A stretch of DNA of 64,000 bases from Cladocopium goreaui (GCA_947184155.2 CAMXCT020006756.1:78001-142000), one strand, 5' to 3'. Shown: positions 28,966 through 38,750, counted from the first letter of the stretch. The notes: generated by a model from the letters alone, not told the origin. Numbers and translations are program-made.

Positions 28966-29511
28966 CGAGCGGTCGCAGCAAAGCTTCTGCTGCGGCTGGT
29001 CACTGCTGGCAATGTCTTAGATCCGTGCAAATCTCTGGAAGCTGCAGGCATTGACGGAGACAACCTCACCGCTGTTGCGGTTCAAAGGCTGTGCTATGGA
29101 GGTGACTGGATCATCACATGGGGCCACACCCGCACAAAACCCAAGTTCCGAAGAGTGCAGCAGCTCAATGTTACAGACTATGCATTTGCTGCTATCCTGG
29201 CTGATGGATCTGTTGTAACATGGGGTGAAGACTTTGTTGGCGGTGAGAGCTCTGCAGTCCAACTTCAACTCAGGAGTGTGCAGCAGGTCCAGGGTACGGC
29301 GAGGGCATTTGCTGCTGTTCTGAAAGATGGATCTGTGAGTACATGGGGAAATCACGCTCATGGGGGTGATAGCTCCCGAGTCCAAGATCAGGTCCATGCT
29401 ACAGATGGTGCGTTCCTTGCAATCCTGGCAGATGGATCTGTTGTTACTTGGGGCAATCCGCAGTATGGTGGGAAGAGCTTTTCAGTCCAAGATCAGCTCG
29501 CGTGGTTGTAG
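28966..29511 (+). CDS. Ubiquitin-like/RCC1-like repeat protein fragment, probably 5'-truncated
   Basis: Continuous frame from just after a TGA (28963) to a TAG at 29509, 181 codons. The N-terminal part, KLLLRLVTAGNVLDPCKSLE then AAGIDGDNLTAVAVQ, reads like the second half of a ubiquitin-like fold (LV..G..LD....L...GI.DGD.LT). At least three RCC1-like units follow, of the form F-A-A-I-L-A-D-G-S-V-V-T-W-G with G-G-[ED]-S-S-[AR]-V-Q. This pairing is widespread in Symbiodiniaceae proteomes, usually with many more repeats. There are no introns, unlike the neighbours, no start codon, and the stop comes just after a repeat. That fits a retroposed or truncated copy. Function unknown; RCC1 repeats generally form beta-propeller blades for protein binding. 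Confidence 0.75.
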   Translation, partial: RAVAAKLLLRLVTAGNVLDPCKSLEAAGIDGDNLTAVAVQRLCYGGDWIITWGHTRTKPKFRRVQQLNVTDYAFAAILADGSVVTWGEDFVGGESSAVQLQLRSVQQVQGTARAFAAVLKDGSVSTWGNHAHGGDSSRVQDQVHATDGAFLAILADGSVVTWGNPQYGGKSFSVQDQLAWL

Positions 29512-29981
29512 CATAGACCAGCGCGTCAGACTCATCTGTGCGGATGCTTCTGAAGGCTGTCCATGGCTGGCAGCTACATTTTAGGATGCGTGATGATGCG
29601 TTACAATACCTTTGCTGAAAATGATAGTTGCTGATTCAGAGCCCTTATTTTTCTCGATCATGGCTACTTTTCTGATCATGAAACATGAAAGTTCCAAACT
29701 TGTGGTTTTATGTTTGTTCGGGCACCTCTGAGACAAGCCTTGGAAATGCACTGACTCAAACGCTTGGACACATGGTATGAAGCTCTCCGAACAACTTGAC
29801 TCCTTTTGTGTCCTTTCGCGTGAGAGGCCTTGATGCCATTGAAGACCGGCATGTCGTTCAAAGCTCAGCTTTTGCCTATCCAAAAATAGGATATTAATCC
29901 TTCAATCCCCCAAGGTATGGCAATTTTAATGGGGATCATGATGATTCACCTGTGGATGGCATGGGGTTTTCCCATCCCCAG
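29512..29981. other. No gene seen
   Basis: Sequence between the RCC1-like fragment and the methyltransferase-fold exon. The minus-strand open frame at 29581-29883 lacks any supporting motif. Confidence 0.35.
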
Positions 29982-30076
29982 TGATTCGCCATCGCCGGAG
30001 GTTTCTGAACATTGGCTCCGGCACGGGGTACTTCAGTTCCTTGGTGGCTGAGATCTTGGGAGAGTCGGATGCCCCA
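29982..30076 (+). CDS. PCMTD-like gene: SAM-binding motif I exon
   Basis: After CATCCCCAG, two bases then 31 codons containing FLNIGSGTGYFSSLVAEILG. The GSGTGY motif is the glycine-rich SAM-binding loop of the protein-L-isoaspartate O-methyltransferase (PCMT) fold. FLN-GSGTGY-S is the wording found in PCMT-domain-containing proteins (PCMTD1/2). The GTGATT donor leaves phase 0, matching the next exon. Confidence 0.75.
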
Positions 30077-30733
30077 GTGATTTGGTGGAGCGAAATGATG
30101 CGAAATGCACAGTTTGGCCGTGTTCGATGCATGGATCGTGTGGGTTGTTATGACTTTCTCCTACAGGTTGATATTAAGAAGTGCTACAAGTACACACTGC
30201 ATAGAGATACAGACTTGGATCATCTTGAATCACTGAATTTCCGATTGACAACCAGACCAGGATCAAACCCGTATTGTATATCTTGTATCTTGCGTGCTGT
30301 TGCTTCCCTGCCTCCTATTTTGCATAGTTTGCACACACATTGGTCATCCAAACATTGTTGTCGGCCTATCTTGATCAGTCATTGTTGCTTTTCATATCGC
30401 CACCATTATCGGTTGCATCCCCATCATGATTGGATGGTGATCCGGAGCCGTCATGATCATCGTGTCCTGCAAAAAGATTCGAAACAAGAAACAGTGTGTC
30501 AGGCTACGTTGAAATCAAGGCCAAAAAACATGATCTTTTTAACTGCCGATTTTGCTGGTGAAATCCACGCATAATTCCCGATGAAACTCCACGGTTTTTG
30601 TTTTTTTTGTTCTGATTGCCATGGAACTACAAGTTTTCAGCTGATTTTTTGGATAGTTCAGCTGGTTCAGCTGAAAAAACTCGAATTTTTGTCACCATTT
30701 TGGCCCACTGTGGGGACCCATTGAACCCCCCAG

Positions 30734-30857
30734 TGGGCGTCATCACCTGCCAGTGGCGTGAACGATGGGTTGGAGCTGTGGCCAGAAAACGTGGCGCACG
30801 CACAGGCGCAGCGGCGCATATGGTGGATGTGGTGGGTTTCCTGGAAGTTACCCTCTG
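30734..30857 (+). CDS. PCMTD-like gene: motif II exon
   Basis: Phase-0 exon after CCCCCAG reading WASSPASGVNDGLELWPENV then AHAQAQRR. NDGLEL..ENVAHA matches the post-I acidic strand of PCMT (HGIE....V..A). The end is uncertain. A GT at 30823 leaves phase 2, while the GTAAAC donor inside the adjacent inverted-repeat element leaves phase 1, which the next exon requires. That reading adds a tryptophan-rich tail. Confidence 0.6.
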
Positions 30858-30952
30858 GTAAACATACAAAAAACTATGGAAAGATCCACCATTTTCAATG
30901 GGAAAATCCACTATTTCTATGGTCATTTTCAATAGCTATGTGAAATTACCAG
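30848..30952. mobile_element. Introner-like miniature element, diverged copy
   Basis: About 105 bases starting TTACCCTCTGGTAAAC and ending TTACCAG. The internal part is nearly identical to the element at 36485-36592 (shared ACTATGGAAA, TTTCTATGG, CATTTTCAATAGCTATG). The left end provides a GTAAAC donor directly after a coding exon. The right inverted end has decayed beyond TTACCAG. Confidence 0.6.
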
Positions 30953-31305
30953 GTAGGACGGTGAAATTTTTGTGAAATATGGAGAAAAGATATGTAAAAA
31001 GTGAGAAACAATATGTGGCACGTGTGAAATGTAGGGTAGAAAATTAGAACTTAGGACCATTTTGGCGGATTTAAGAAACTGTTCTGTTCTGATAGGACCA
31101 ACGGGTTGATGCGATAGGGCCTGACAATGAGAGCTTCGCCACTAAGTTATTGGGAGAAACTCAAGCGATTGAGTCACATCATATTGGCAACAAATTCTCT
31201 GTACAACCGGCAAACAAAAGGAACAAAACCAGCAAGTTTTGAGCCCACTGCCTTAGCCTGTAAGTTGGATTGCCCAACAGGTGGGTGGTGTCTGATTTTT
31301 TTCAG

Positions 31306-31411
31306 TTCAACGCAGCTGTAAAGAGGACGACCCGAATCACCTGGGTGTGCAGGAGCGTTGTAACATGCTCGGCAAGCATCACATCACCTTCAACGTGGGC
31401 AATGTGTATCA
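31306..31411 (+). CDS. PCMTD-like gene: motif III exon
   Basis: After TTTTTTTCAG, two bases then QRSCKEDDPNHLGVQERCNM and LGKHHITFNVGNVY, leaving CA before GTCATG. ITFNVGN corresponds to the FVVGN strand of PCMTD proteins. The leftover CA joins the next exon's G to give Gln. Confidence 0.7.
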
Positions 31412-31819
31412 GTCATGGCAGCCCAGTGGCGACTGATTGCAACTGGTTTTTACGGATGTCAAACTTAGGCTATCAAACTAAGTTAGTAAGGCTTCTATAG
31501 AAGATATTTACAGTTGGGTACAAGATTAAAAAGTGATGCATATCCGCATGCACACCTCACAGTGGGTACTCCTAGGGGCAAGCCCAAACTCCGAGATATT
31601 TATATAGTTGCTTTTGAGTGGCCTGTCAAGAAAGCAAACTCCTGTGACGTAAATGTATTTACAATGGTTTCAGGGATCATCCCAACCTTTGGGGAATGCA
31701 TTCCATTGTGAACCCAAAATGACACGAGTCTTTTCCCATGGCTTTTTCGGTTTCGACTGCATTTACCACATTGGATCCTTAGCATCGACCAAGACAAGGC
31801 GGGATTTTTCGCTCCCAAG

Positions 31820-31859
31820 GCTGGATGTGAATCTGGGAATGCGCTACTCGCGCATCTAT
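31820..31859 (+). CDS. PCMTD-like gene: motif IV exon
   Basis: After CCCAAG, one base then LDVNLGMRYSRIY. YSRIY aligns with the YDRIY strand of PCMT proteins. Together with the preceding exon the frame reads NVYQLDVNLGMRYSRIY, in perfect phase. The end is at a GTGTGG donor or a few bases later. Confidence 0.65.
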
Positions 31860-32099
31860 GTGTGGCTTCCCAGATGCGGGATTTTTCACGGCCAGGTGTG
31901 GAAAATGGTGAAAATGCATCTGAGATCTGGGATTGTTGGGGATTTTCCAACTGGAAACAATATAAAACAATCACATTTCCAAGATTTTGGATCGGATGAG
32001 AAGCTTTAAAGTTGATCTGGGGGACAAGCCATTGAGTGTCCGATTGGGTGAGGTTCTATGCACAGCTCTTTGTTGCTTCGTCATGGTCCCAATATACAT

Positions 32100-32400
32100 T
32101 TCGATACATACGAACTACATACATACATAATCATGTATATATATAATATAATATATAATATATATATAATATAATATATATATATATAAATATAATATAT
32201 ATAATATATATAATATATAATATATATATATATAATATAATATATAATATATATAATATATATAATATATATAATATATATAATATATAATATATATAAT
32301 ATATATATATAATATATATATATAATATATATATTATATATAATATATAACATATATTATACATATTATATACAATTATATATACATATACGCATACAAC
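32100..32400. repeat. AATATATATA microsatellite
   Basis: Nearly pure TA/ATAATATAT array of 300 bases, inside an intron of the PCMTD-like gene. Minus-strand Tyr/Ile frames are artefacts. Confidence 0.93.
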
Positions 32401-32995
32401 TCCATAATGGTACACACCTACAACCATTTAATTTAAAGACGTCCTGTAAAGCTGATATTTTTTGATCCCGGGGACACTTCATTTGACCGATCCCTGGCCT
32501 GTTTGGCTCCAAGTGCCCAGTAACGGCACCTGCGGTGCGCTCGGGCGCCGCGGGGCTGGGGCTGAAATGAAGCAGGCAGCGGTTGATTCATTGTGTGTGC
32601 GTCCCAGCTAGGATCCGTGGTTAATCACCATGGTATAAGCCACTGATTGACAGGATATCCCCACTTATGGCTTAAAATCCAATTATGGAACAACATATGA
32701 ACAAGTGGGTTTCCAGCCCTGTCAGATGCATGATACGGTGTTGCCGACTATGCCTTTTCTGGCATGCGCAATACCCTTAAAAGACAGACATGTTTGCGCT
32801 TTTCAGGAGATGCTCTGTCATGTTGGCCCCCAAAAACTTCAGCAAAAGCATACATCCAGAAAACCATCTTCCAAAAATACCATAGACTGCAATAGACCAT
32901 AGAAGTTCGTCTTCAAGGTCTTCAAGGTGGCACTCAAACCATAGCAATATCCATCTCTTCCCCAACATTTCACTTTCTTCCCATGTTCCCAGCTG

Positions 32996-33055
32996 CAGGT
33001 GGGCCTCGGTCTTGCCTTGCTTGGGCTGTGTGCCCAGGTGCGACTCCGGAGAGTT
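32996..33055 (+). CDS. Possible PCMTD-like exon (LQVGLGLALLGLCAQVRLRR)
   Basis: Reads LQVGLGLALLGLCAQVRLRR around CTGCAG. In position it could match the LLKVGGILV strand and the following Q-rich turn of PCMT proteins, but the glycine pattern is only partly kept. The splice ends are unclear. Composition fits coding. Confidence 0.35.
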
Positions 33056-33104
33056 TGAGGGGCAGGGGATCTGTGCTTTGGTGAATCTTTTTGATGTTTT
33101 AACG

Positions 33105-33205
33105 TATATATATATATATGTATTATATATAAATATGTATAGATGTACGCATGCACCTAGTATATAGTATTAATAATATATAGCAATATATATATATATA
33201 TAATA
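33105..33205. repeat. AT-rich microsatellite
   Basis: TATATATATGTATTATATATAA tract and a second (TA)n run. Confidence 0.85.
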
Positions 33206-33457
33206 AATTACATTGTACAAACATTAAGAAGTCGGATAGTCCCTCATGGTTACGAGTTAGTTTTTCATGTTTTTTTTGCAAAATCCCTGGACGTTTCTCT
33301 ACCTCAACCAGGGATGGTATGTGCCACTAGACTACACCAACTTCTTGCAGCTTGAAGGCCTCAAATTTCAGAGGACATACTCATGAGAAGAATACCGAAA
33401 TCCCGAGCAAGTCACCAAAGTAAATCAGAATGGGATTTTTCCTTGTGGTGTTGGTCA

Positions 33458-33705
33458 TATATATATATATATATGTATATGTATATATACATCTATATAT
33501 AAATGTATATACATACATATATATATACACATGTACATATATTATATATATACATGTACATATGTATACATATATATATACATGTACACATATATAATAT
33601 ACATATTATACATATGTATGTATACATATATATATACATATATATATGTATACATACATATGTATAATATGTAATATATATATACATATAAATATTGAAG
33701 CATAC
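33458..33705. repeat. TATACATGTACATATA microsatellite
   Basis: Degenerate (TACATATA)n with TACATG interruptions. Confidence 0.9.
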
Positions 33706-33772
33706 ATCATACATCTATTTTTATACATACATCTATTCACCACTATGTCTTGTTGGTTCGATCGTGTCGCAG

Positions 33773-33808
33773 GCGGCCAAGTTGCACCTAGAGGCCGCTG
33801 GGCTGGGC
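33773..33808 (+). CDS. Probable exon (AAKLHLEAAGLG)
   Basis: Phase-0 after GTCGCAG, AAKLHLEAAGLG; helical. Donor unclear, possibly GC. Confidence 0.4.
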
Positions 33809-34174
33809 TGTGGATCAATGGGGATTTAATGGTCATCTAACCAGCAGTGCTGGGGATTTAATCCAGTAAAAATGGAGAGAATCACCCAATCATATTAAAT
33901 ATTAGCCATCAAAGAATGGGCATTTATCGCTTTACCATCGTGAAAGTGGCCAGAACTCAATCAGGGTTTTGGTTGGGGGTATTCAATATTGGGGAAGGGA
34001 TTATAGAAATGGTAAATATTCTTGGCCCTAAATTTGGTAAACACACGCCTATAATATAGACCAAAATCATTTGGCTTAATGACCATTTCTTTATGTCACA
34101 TCCTGGCGGGATTTTTGGGATGTTAACTCCAGGGTACCAGGGGTTTGGCCCATGGCTTGACACAATATCTGTAG

Positions 34175-34220
34175 AAAACATCCGAGAATTGGATGAAGGA
34201 CACGCCATCCGATCTGGCAG
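34175..34220 (+). CDS. Probable exon (KTSENWMKDTPSDLA)
   Basis: 15 codons plus one base between CTGTAG and GTTCAG, KTSENWMKDTPSDLA. No family recognised. Confidence 0.5.
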
Positions 34221-34500
34221 GTTCAGGGGAGCTGTTCCGCAGCTGCACGAGTTGTCTTGAACCATCAATGAAGTTGGATAAAGTGGGAAAAAGCAGCAAA
34301 TTTGGAGGTTGAGGATCAATGACCTCTCGAAATAGATTGATTAGATTGAATCCCTGGTATTATCTGGCTATTATCTGGTATCTTCGAGCACTACTGTCTT
34401 ATTGGTTGAAATGTGGCTGCCACCCGTTGCCGAGCAAAGGTGACTCCTTTCAGTGCGATTTAGAGAAGGGCTGGTCTCCAAAGTTGGGATCCTCGGGGCA

Positions 34501-34549
34501 TCTTGCCATCGGTGCCGTATCTTGCCATCGGTGCCGTATCTTGCCATGG
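34501..34549. repeat. 19-bp tandem repeat, 2.6 copies
   Basis: TCTTGCCATCGGTGCCGTA twice in a row, then a partial third copy that runs into the acceptor of the next exon candidate. Confidence 0.85.
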
Positions 34550-34554
34550 CTCAG

Positions 34555-34635
34555 GCCGGAGCACTTCAAAGTGCAAGGCAGCACCAACGAGCAATGCTGC
34601 AGGGGACTCAGAGGAATGCGCTCCAACTGGGCTCC
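34555..34635 (+). CDS. Probable exon (AGALQSARQHQRAMLQGTQR)
   Basis: After CATGGCTCAG, AGALQSARQHQRAMLQGTQR then NALQLG. Alanine/glutamine-rich helix. The donor is unclear; the frame stays open beyond. Confidence 0.45.
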
Positions 34636-34953
34636 AGATTTTCGTCTTGGGATGGGACAAGTTGTTGGGTTCCCAAGGATCCACAAAAATTCATCATAGA
34701 TTTTTGGAGCTTGACAATGTTGGTACTTGTGAACCATCCCCTTTTGTTGACTGTCGAAGGTTCATAGAAAAATTGGGACGTGGACGTGACGACATGATCT
34801 TTGATCGATTATGGATGTTTCCAATTCTTCGTGAGAATTGTACCCCCAACACATGGACTGTTTCTTCAAATTGGCCCCTTTTGCAGAGACGACATTAGGT
34901 TCCAAGCTTGGCTGTTGATATCCCTTTGATTTACGATTCCATTTCCATTCCAG

Positions 34954-35001
34954 CAACGTCTGGCATGGAGCTCTCGTTTTAGACTCGACAGTGGGTCAAG
35001 G
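34954..35001 (+). CDS. Probable exon (QRLAWSSRFRLDSGSR)
   Basis: Exactly 16 codons between CATTCCAG and GTGAAC. Confidence 0.5.
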
Positions 35002-35054
35002 GTGAACCCTCTGGCTGGGCAATTTCTTTCGGACCTAAACAGTGCAATTTCTTA

Positions 35055-35305
35055 CTATAAATATATATATATGTATTATATATATATATATACATATGCA
35101 TTATATGTAGACATATACATGATTAAACCAAAAACTATAATGTAGATATGATATGATATGATATGGTATGATATGATATGACATGACATGATATGATATG
35201 ACATATATATATACACACTATTATTTCTATTTTCATTTTTATGATTATTGATTATTGTTATTATTGTTACAATATATATATACACATACAGTATATATAT
35301 ATAGA
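35055..35305. repeat. AT-rich tract with (ATGAT)n pentamer block
   Basis: TA runs, then ATATGATATGATATG pentamers at 35147-35203, then ATTATTGTT-type words and a further TA run. Confidence 0.9.
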
Positions 35306-35358
35306 TGAGACCCAAAAGCACTATCAAAATTACTCCCTGCCTAAAGAATCTGTCCCAG

Positions 35359-35402
35359 GCCGACCAACTTGCAGACGCTGGAAATGTGGCCATGGCTACA
35401 AG
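35359..35402 (+). CDS. Probable exon (ADQLADAGNVAMAT)
   Basis: After TGTCCCAG, ADQLADAGNVAMAT, leaving AG before GTTCGC. The A-x-x-L-A-D-A-G-N pattern is reminiscent of a TPR helix turn. One unit is not enough to call it. Confidence 0.5.
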
Positions 35403-35950
35403 GTTCGCTGTTGCTGGGTATAGGTCCTGTGGGTGTCAGAAATTGGGATCGATCCACCCAAGTCATGGCAATTTTGATGTGGACAAGTATGGGAAACCAT
35501 AGTATAGGATTTAGAGTTGATTTAGAGGGTTTACCATAAATTTTCAGGCAAGGTTTCTGTCGATATCCTTCCAGTTTAGGAAGGGAAGCATGATGATTTT
35601 CGGAACGGGTTGCCTGCGGAACAGATAGATGCTGTAATTAGAATAGGATAGAATCGGGAGATATTGCAGCCAGCAACACCGCAAATGTGCAACCAATTTG
35701 TCACATGCCTGGCTGGGTGAATCCGCGGAATTGTTGAAGCTGTGCTGCTTGGTTTTGGGATGCTGACCAGCAGCACAAGGGAGAAACTCATTGCTTTGGG
35801 TCTGAACAATTGCGGTGAATAGGGATTCTTTGTTGCATCTACTTCTGTTCATGTGTCATATCCATCGCATGGCTTTCCCATCTTTGGCATGAACTCAAAT
35901 CCATCAACTCCAACGCAACCCAAAAAAAAAATAGAAACGGCAAGCCTCAG

Positions 35951-36118
35951 TTCTTCCAACCTTGGACGTCTGAAGTAATAGATTTGGACCCCGCAGCCGT
36001 TGTTGCCTTCCGCGGAGCCCACGTTCCGCCGTTGAGCTGGATGACTTCGCCTGCAGATCTGCTTCAGAGGTTTCCGGAGCATGTCCCAGTGCTGGTGACC
36101 GTGCAACTGGAAGGAACG
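35951..36118 (+). CDS. Probable exon, unrecognised globular domain
   Basis: Exactly 56 codons between CCTCAG and GTCGGT, reading FFQPWTSEVIDLDPAAVVAF then RGAHVPPLSWMTSPADLLQR and FPEHVPVLVTVQLEGT. Mixed hydrophobic composition typical of a folded beta/alpha domain. Phase 0 at both ends. A minus-strand frame over the same bases is considered a shadow. Confidence 0.6.
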
Positions 36119-36484
36119 GTCGGTCCAAAAAGCAAGGTGGCTCCAACTGGCTCCAATCCATAGGTCCATAGGTGAATAAAGCCACACGGGGGGAGAAGAG
36201 GTCATTTGATCAAATTTAATCCAACCATTTTATCTTGTAGCTGGGGTGGTGGGAGCTACCCTGAAAAGGGGGGATGATAGAATCGGCAGAGATGGGTAGA
36301 AAACAAGGTGCAGACATTTTAAGGCAACGGAACATTTTCATTGCTAGACGATGTTCATAACTTGGAGTGACGATGTTCAGTTGCCATGTTTGTGATCTGG
36401 AGGTTTCTAGACCAGGAGGTGTGAAGCCACAACCGATATGGGATATGAAGCCATAAAAACATATAAAAACTGTGAATCCTCCAA

Positions 36485-36592
36485 TTACCCTCTGGTAAAC
36501 TAACATAACTATGGAAAATCACCATTTTTAATGGGAAAACTCACTATTTCTATGGCCATTTTCAATAGCTATGTTAGTTTACCAGAGGGTAA
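36485..36592. mobile_element. Introner-like miniature element with 23-bp perfect terminal inverted repeats
   Basis: 108 bases. The left end 36485-36507 begins TTACCCTCTGGTAAAC. The right end 36570-36592 is its exact reverse complement. Inverted similarity continues inward with mismatches. The left repeat contains a GTAAAC donor and the right repeat a TTTACCAG acceptor, 91 bases apart if used together. The right end abuts a coding exon in frame. A related copy lies at 30848-30952. Confidence 0.75.
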
Positions 36593-36789
36593 AACCTATG
36601 ACTCCTCCAAGCAGCCCAGCCCTCCGCAGTCGTCAGGATCCAAAACATCCAAGAAGTTGCTGCTCCCAAAGACTCTGAAGGCTGGCCAGGTGCTGGCAGT
36701 CCTCTCCGAGCATGTGGAGCTGGAGGACAAAGATATCCCATGGCCCAACATGCAGATCCAGGCCATGGGGCCATGGGGACTTTACGCAG
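36586..36789 (+). CDS. Probable exon, lysine-rich then globular
   Basis: Begins at the acceptor provided by the inverted-repeat element: two bases, then GKTYDSSKQPSPPQSSGSKT, SKKLLLPKTLKAGQVLAVLS and EHVELEDKDIPWPNMQIQAM, ending before GTCATG. 67 codons. A flexible Ser/Pro/Lys segment leads into an ordered part. No family recognised. Confidence 0.6.
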
Positions 36790-36949
36790 GTCATGAATCA
36801 TATTCCATTATAGTTATAGATACTGTATATACTGTATATAACCATCATATTCCACTATTATACTAATAATAATAATAATGGTAAAAGCATCACTAATAAT
36901 GATAATCATATCTATATATATATATCCCTCTGAGGCGGACGTTTGCCCA

Positions 36950-37195
36950 AAGTTTCATTGGGGGTTTAGTTACGTTGTGGTTTGTTTAGGATCTATGTCA
37001 GTTTATTTTGGGGTTTACTTCGGGTTGGTTTGGATCTTCTTTAGAGTTTATTTAGGGTTTATTCAGTGTTTGTTGGATGAATATTTTTGTGCTGTTTAGG
37101 GTTGTTTAGGGTTTGTTCAAGGTTCTTTTAGGGTCTATTTGGGATTACTTATGTTTGATTTGGGTTTGTTTAGGGTTAAGTTATTTTGGTGTGTT
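36950..37195 (+). repeat. Degenerate TTTAGGG-like interstitial repeat
   Basis: About 245 bases of G/T-rich sequence with five exact TTTAGGG words and many near variants (TTTAGTT, TTTGGG, TTTATTCAG). TTTAGGG is the plant-type telomere motif also found in dinoflagellates. It is intronic here. Confidence 0.55.
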
Positions 37196-37230
37196 TTCAA
37201 AATTTTGCGGTTTGTTGAGTGAGGTCTCAG

Positions 37231-37255
37231 TCAACGGCTCAAAAGACTTCAAAAG
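37231..37255 (+). CDS. Micro-exon before canonical GTGAGT donor
   Basis: 25 bases between GGTCTCAG and GTGAGT. With two bases carried in, it reads QRLKRLQK and leaves phase 0 for the next exon. With one base carried in it reads VNGSKDFK but then the next exon hits a stop. Confidence 0.5.
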
Positions 37256-37365
37256 GTGAGTCTGGCGTCCTGCTCGCAGTCTGCCAAAAACACGCACCGA
37301 AACAACACACCGCAAATCCACATGGAATTCCGTGGATTTCGGGCAAACGTCAGCCCCCTAGCGAT

Positions 37366-37425
37366 CTATATATATATATATTGTATGTATGTATGTATAT
37401 ATATATATATGTATATTCATATATA
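37366..37425. repeat. TATATA/GTATGTAT microsatellite
   Basis: Short simple-sequence tract in an intron. Confidence 0.85.
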
Positions 37426-37521
37426 TTCCCATCATGGTGGGATGCAAATCACCATATTACGTTCCCAGTATGGTTGATTATATCCTCATTGATGCTTACT
37501 TTTAAGCTCCAAACTTGTCAG

Positions 37522-37645
37522 GTGGCTGGAAAGCTTCCTGCCGCAGAGCAGCAGATGGGTGAGATTTGGTCTTCTCTGGCTGCTGACGTGCTACCCATGA
37601 CCCTACAGCAGCTGCCCAGTGAAACCCCACATCAAGACCCAGCAG
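37522..37645 (+). CDS. Probable exon (VAGKLPAAEQQMGEIWSSLA)
   Basis: 41 codons plus one base between TTGTCAG and GTTGGG, reading VAGKLPAAEQQMGEIWSSLA then ADVLPMTLQQLPSETPHQDP. The leftover base joins to the next exon as Gly, in frame. Confidence 0.65.
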
Positions 37646-37817
37646 GTTGGGACTCTGCAAGGTTGAGGGCCCACGGTCACCCTTGATTGGACTGCAACAT
37701 GGGGCCCAACTGCTTTCACTGATTAATGCAATGGTGTTCCCATGATTGCCGTTGACCAAACGACATTCGTATTTGCTTGCGAATGTTCTTGGGACATAGA
37801 CATAGATAATGCATGAC

Positions 37818-37925
37818 ATCTCTCTCTCTCTCTCTGTCTCTGACTCTCTCTCTCTCTGTCTCTGTCTCTGTCTCTGTCTCTCTTTCTCTTTCTCTCTCTC
37901 TCTCTCTCTCGCGCTGTCTCTCTCT
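37818..37925. repeat. (CT)n / TCTCTG microsatellite
   Basis: Over 100 bases of CTCTCT with CTCTGT interruptions. The minus-strand Arg/Glu frames are artefacts of GAGA codons. Confidence 0.93.
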
Positions 37926-38036
37926 TTTTCCATACATATAGAATAATAATATATATATATATAATAAAAATGATATATATACATAGATATTGACCAGCTC
38001 TTACACAAACTTCGCTGCTCCATCCACTCACCCCAG

Positions 38037-38127
38037 GTGCTGCATCTGCCAAGCGCAAAAACACAGAGGAACTTCCCACCGAGCCGCCCAGGAAGCGGTG
38101 CAAAGCGGCTGGCGCCTCGGCCCGGGG
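38037..38127 (+). CDS. Probable exon with basic, nuclear-localisation-like cluster
   Basis: After CACCCCAG, two bases then AASAKRKNTEELPTEPPRKR followed by CKAAGASARG. KRK and PRKRCK, separated by ten residues, resemble a bipartite nuclear localisation signal. That is a pattern match only. Incoming phase agrees with the previous exon. The right end is approximate, possibly a GC donor. Confidence 0.6.
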
Positions 38128-38750
38128 CGATATATTATATTTATAATTGTACAAATTGTACATACAGATGTAATATGTAGATATTTGTAAATTGGGATTT
38201 TGAAGGTTTTCCTTTGGGGGATGAGGCTTATATCAAGCGATTTTAACTAGAAACGGGATGAAATGGGACAAAATGGAGCTTCTACTCAGCCTTTTTGGCT
38301 ATGAATCAGATTATACGACTCAGCTGAATATATGTTTGCACGTAAACAATCCCGCCCATGCCCAGAAATTTGTTGGGAGTGGAAACGACAAGTCTTAAGA
38401 CGGCCTCATCTTCGATGTCAGGGGTGGAACATGATGATTTAGCAGCGATGTTTGAGGCATCAGGTTTCACACAAATTAGTCTGTGTGGATCTTAATAACT
38501 AAACTAGCAGAACGCCGTTGAACATGCGAATCTTCGTTGAATAATATGTCTCACTGTTTCCTGTCCTGCTTCCATTGGTTGGCCATTTTGATTCTCTTTC
38601 AACCGATGGGTTGAGACGGGCCTCGGGTCCAAGAAGTGGTTGCAGGGAAAAACATGAGCCCCCTACTTTTGGGGTAAACACAGCAAGCACATGTAAACAC
38701 CATGAAATTTGCCGCTATAAATTGTCCCTTTGGCGGCCAGTTTGGCTAAG

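Noticed and set aside
30640..30710. Possible relict spliced-leader sequence (CCATTTTGGCCC)
   Set aside because: Only CCATTTTGGC matches the dinoflagellate spliced leader; the diagnostic CCGTAG start and CTCAAG end are absent.
37502..38163. 173- and 146-codon minus-strand frames
   Set aside because: Their middles are Arg/Glu runs from the (CT)n microsatellite and they shadow the plus-strand exons at 37522 and 38037.
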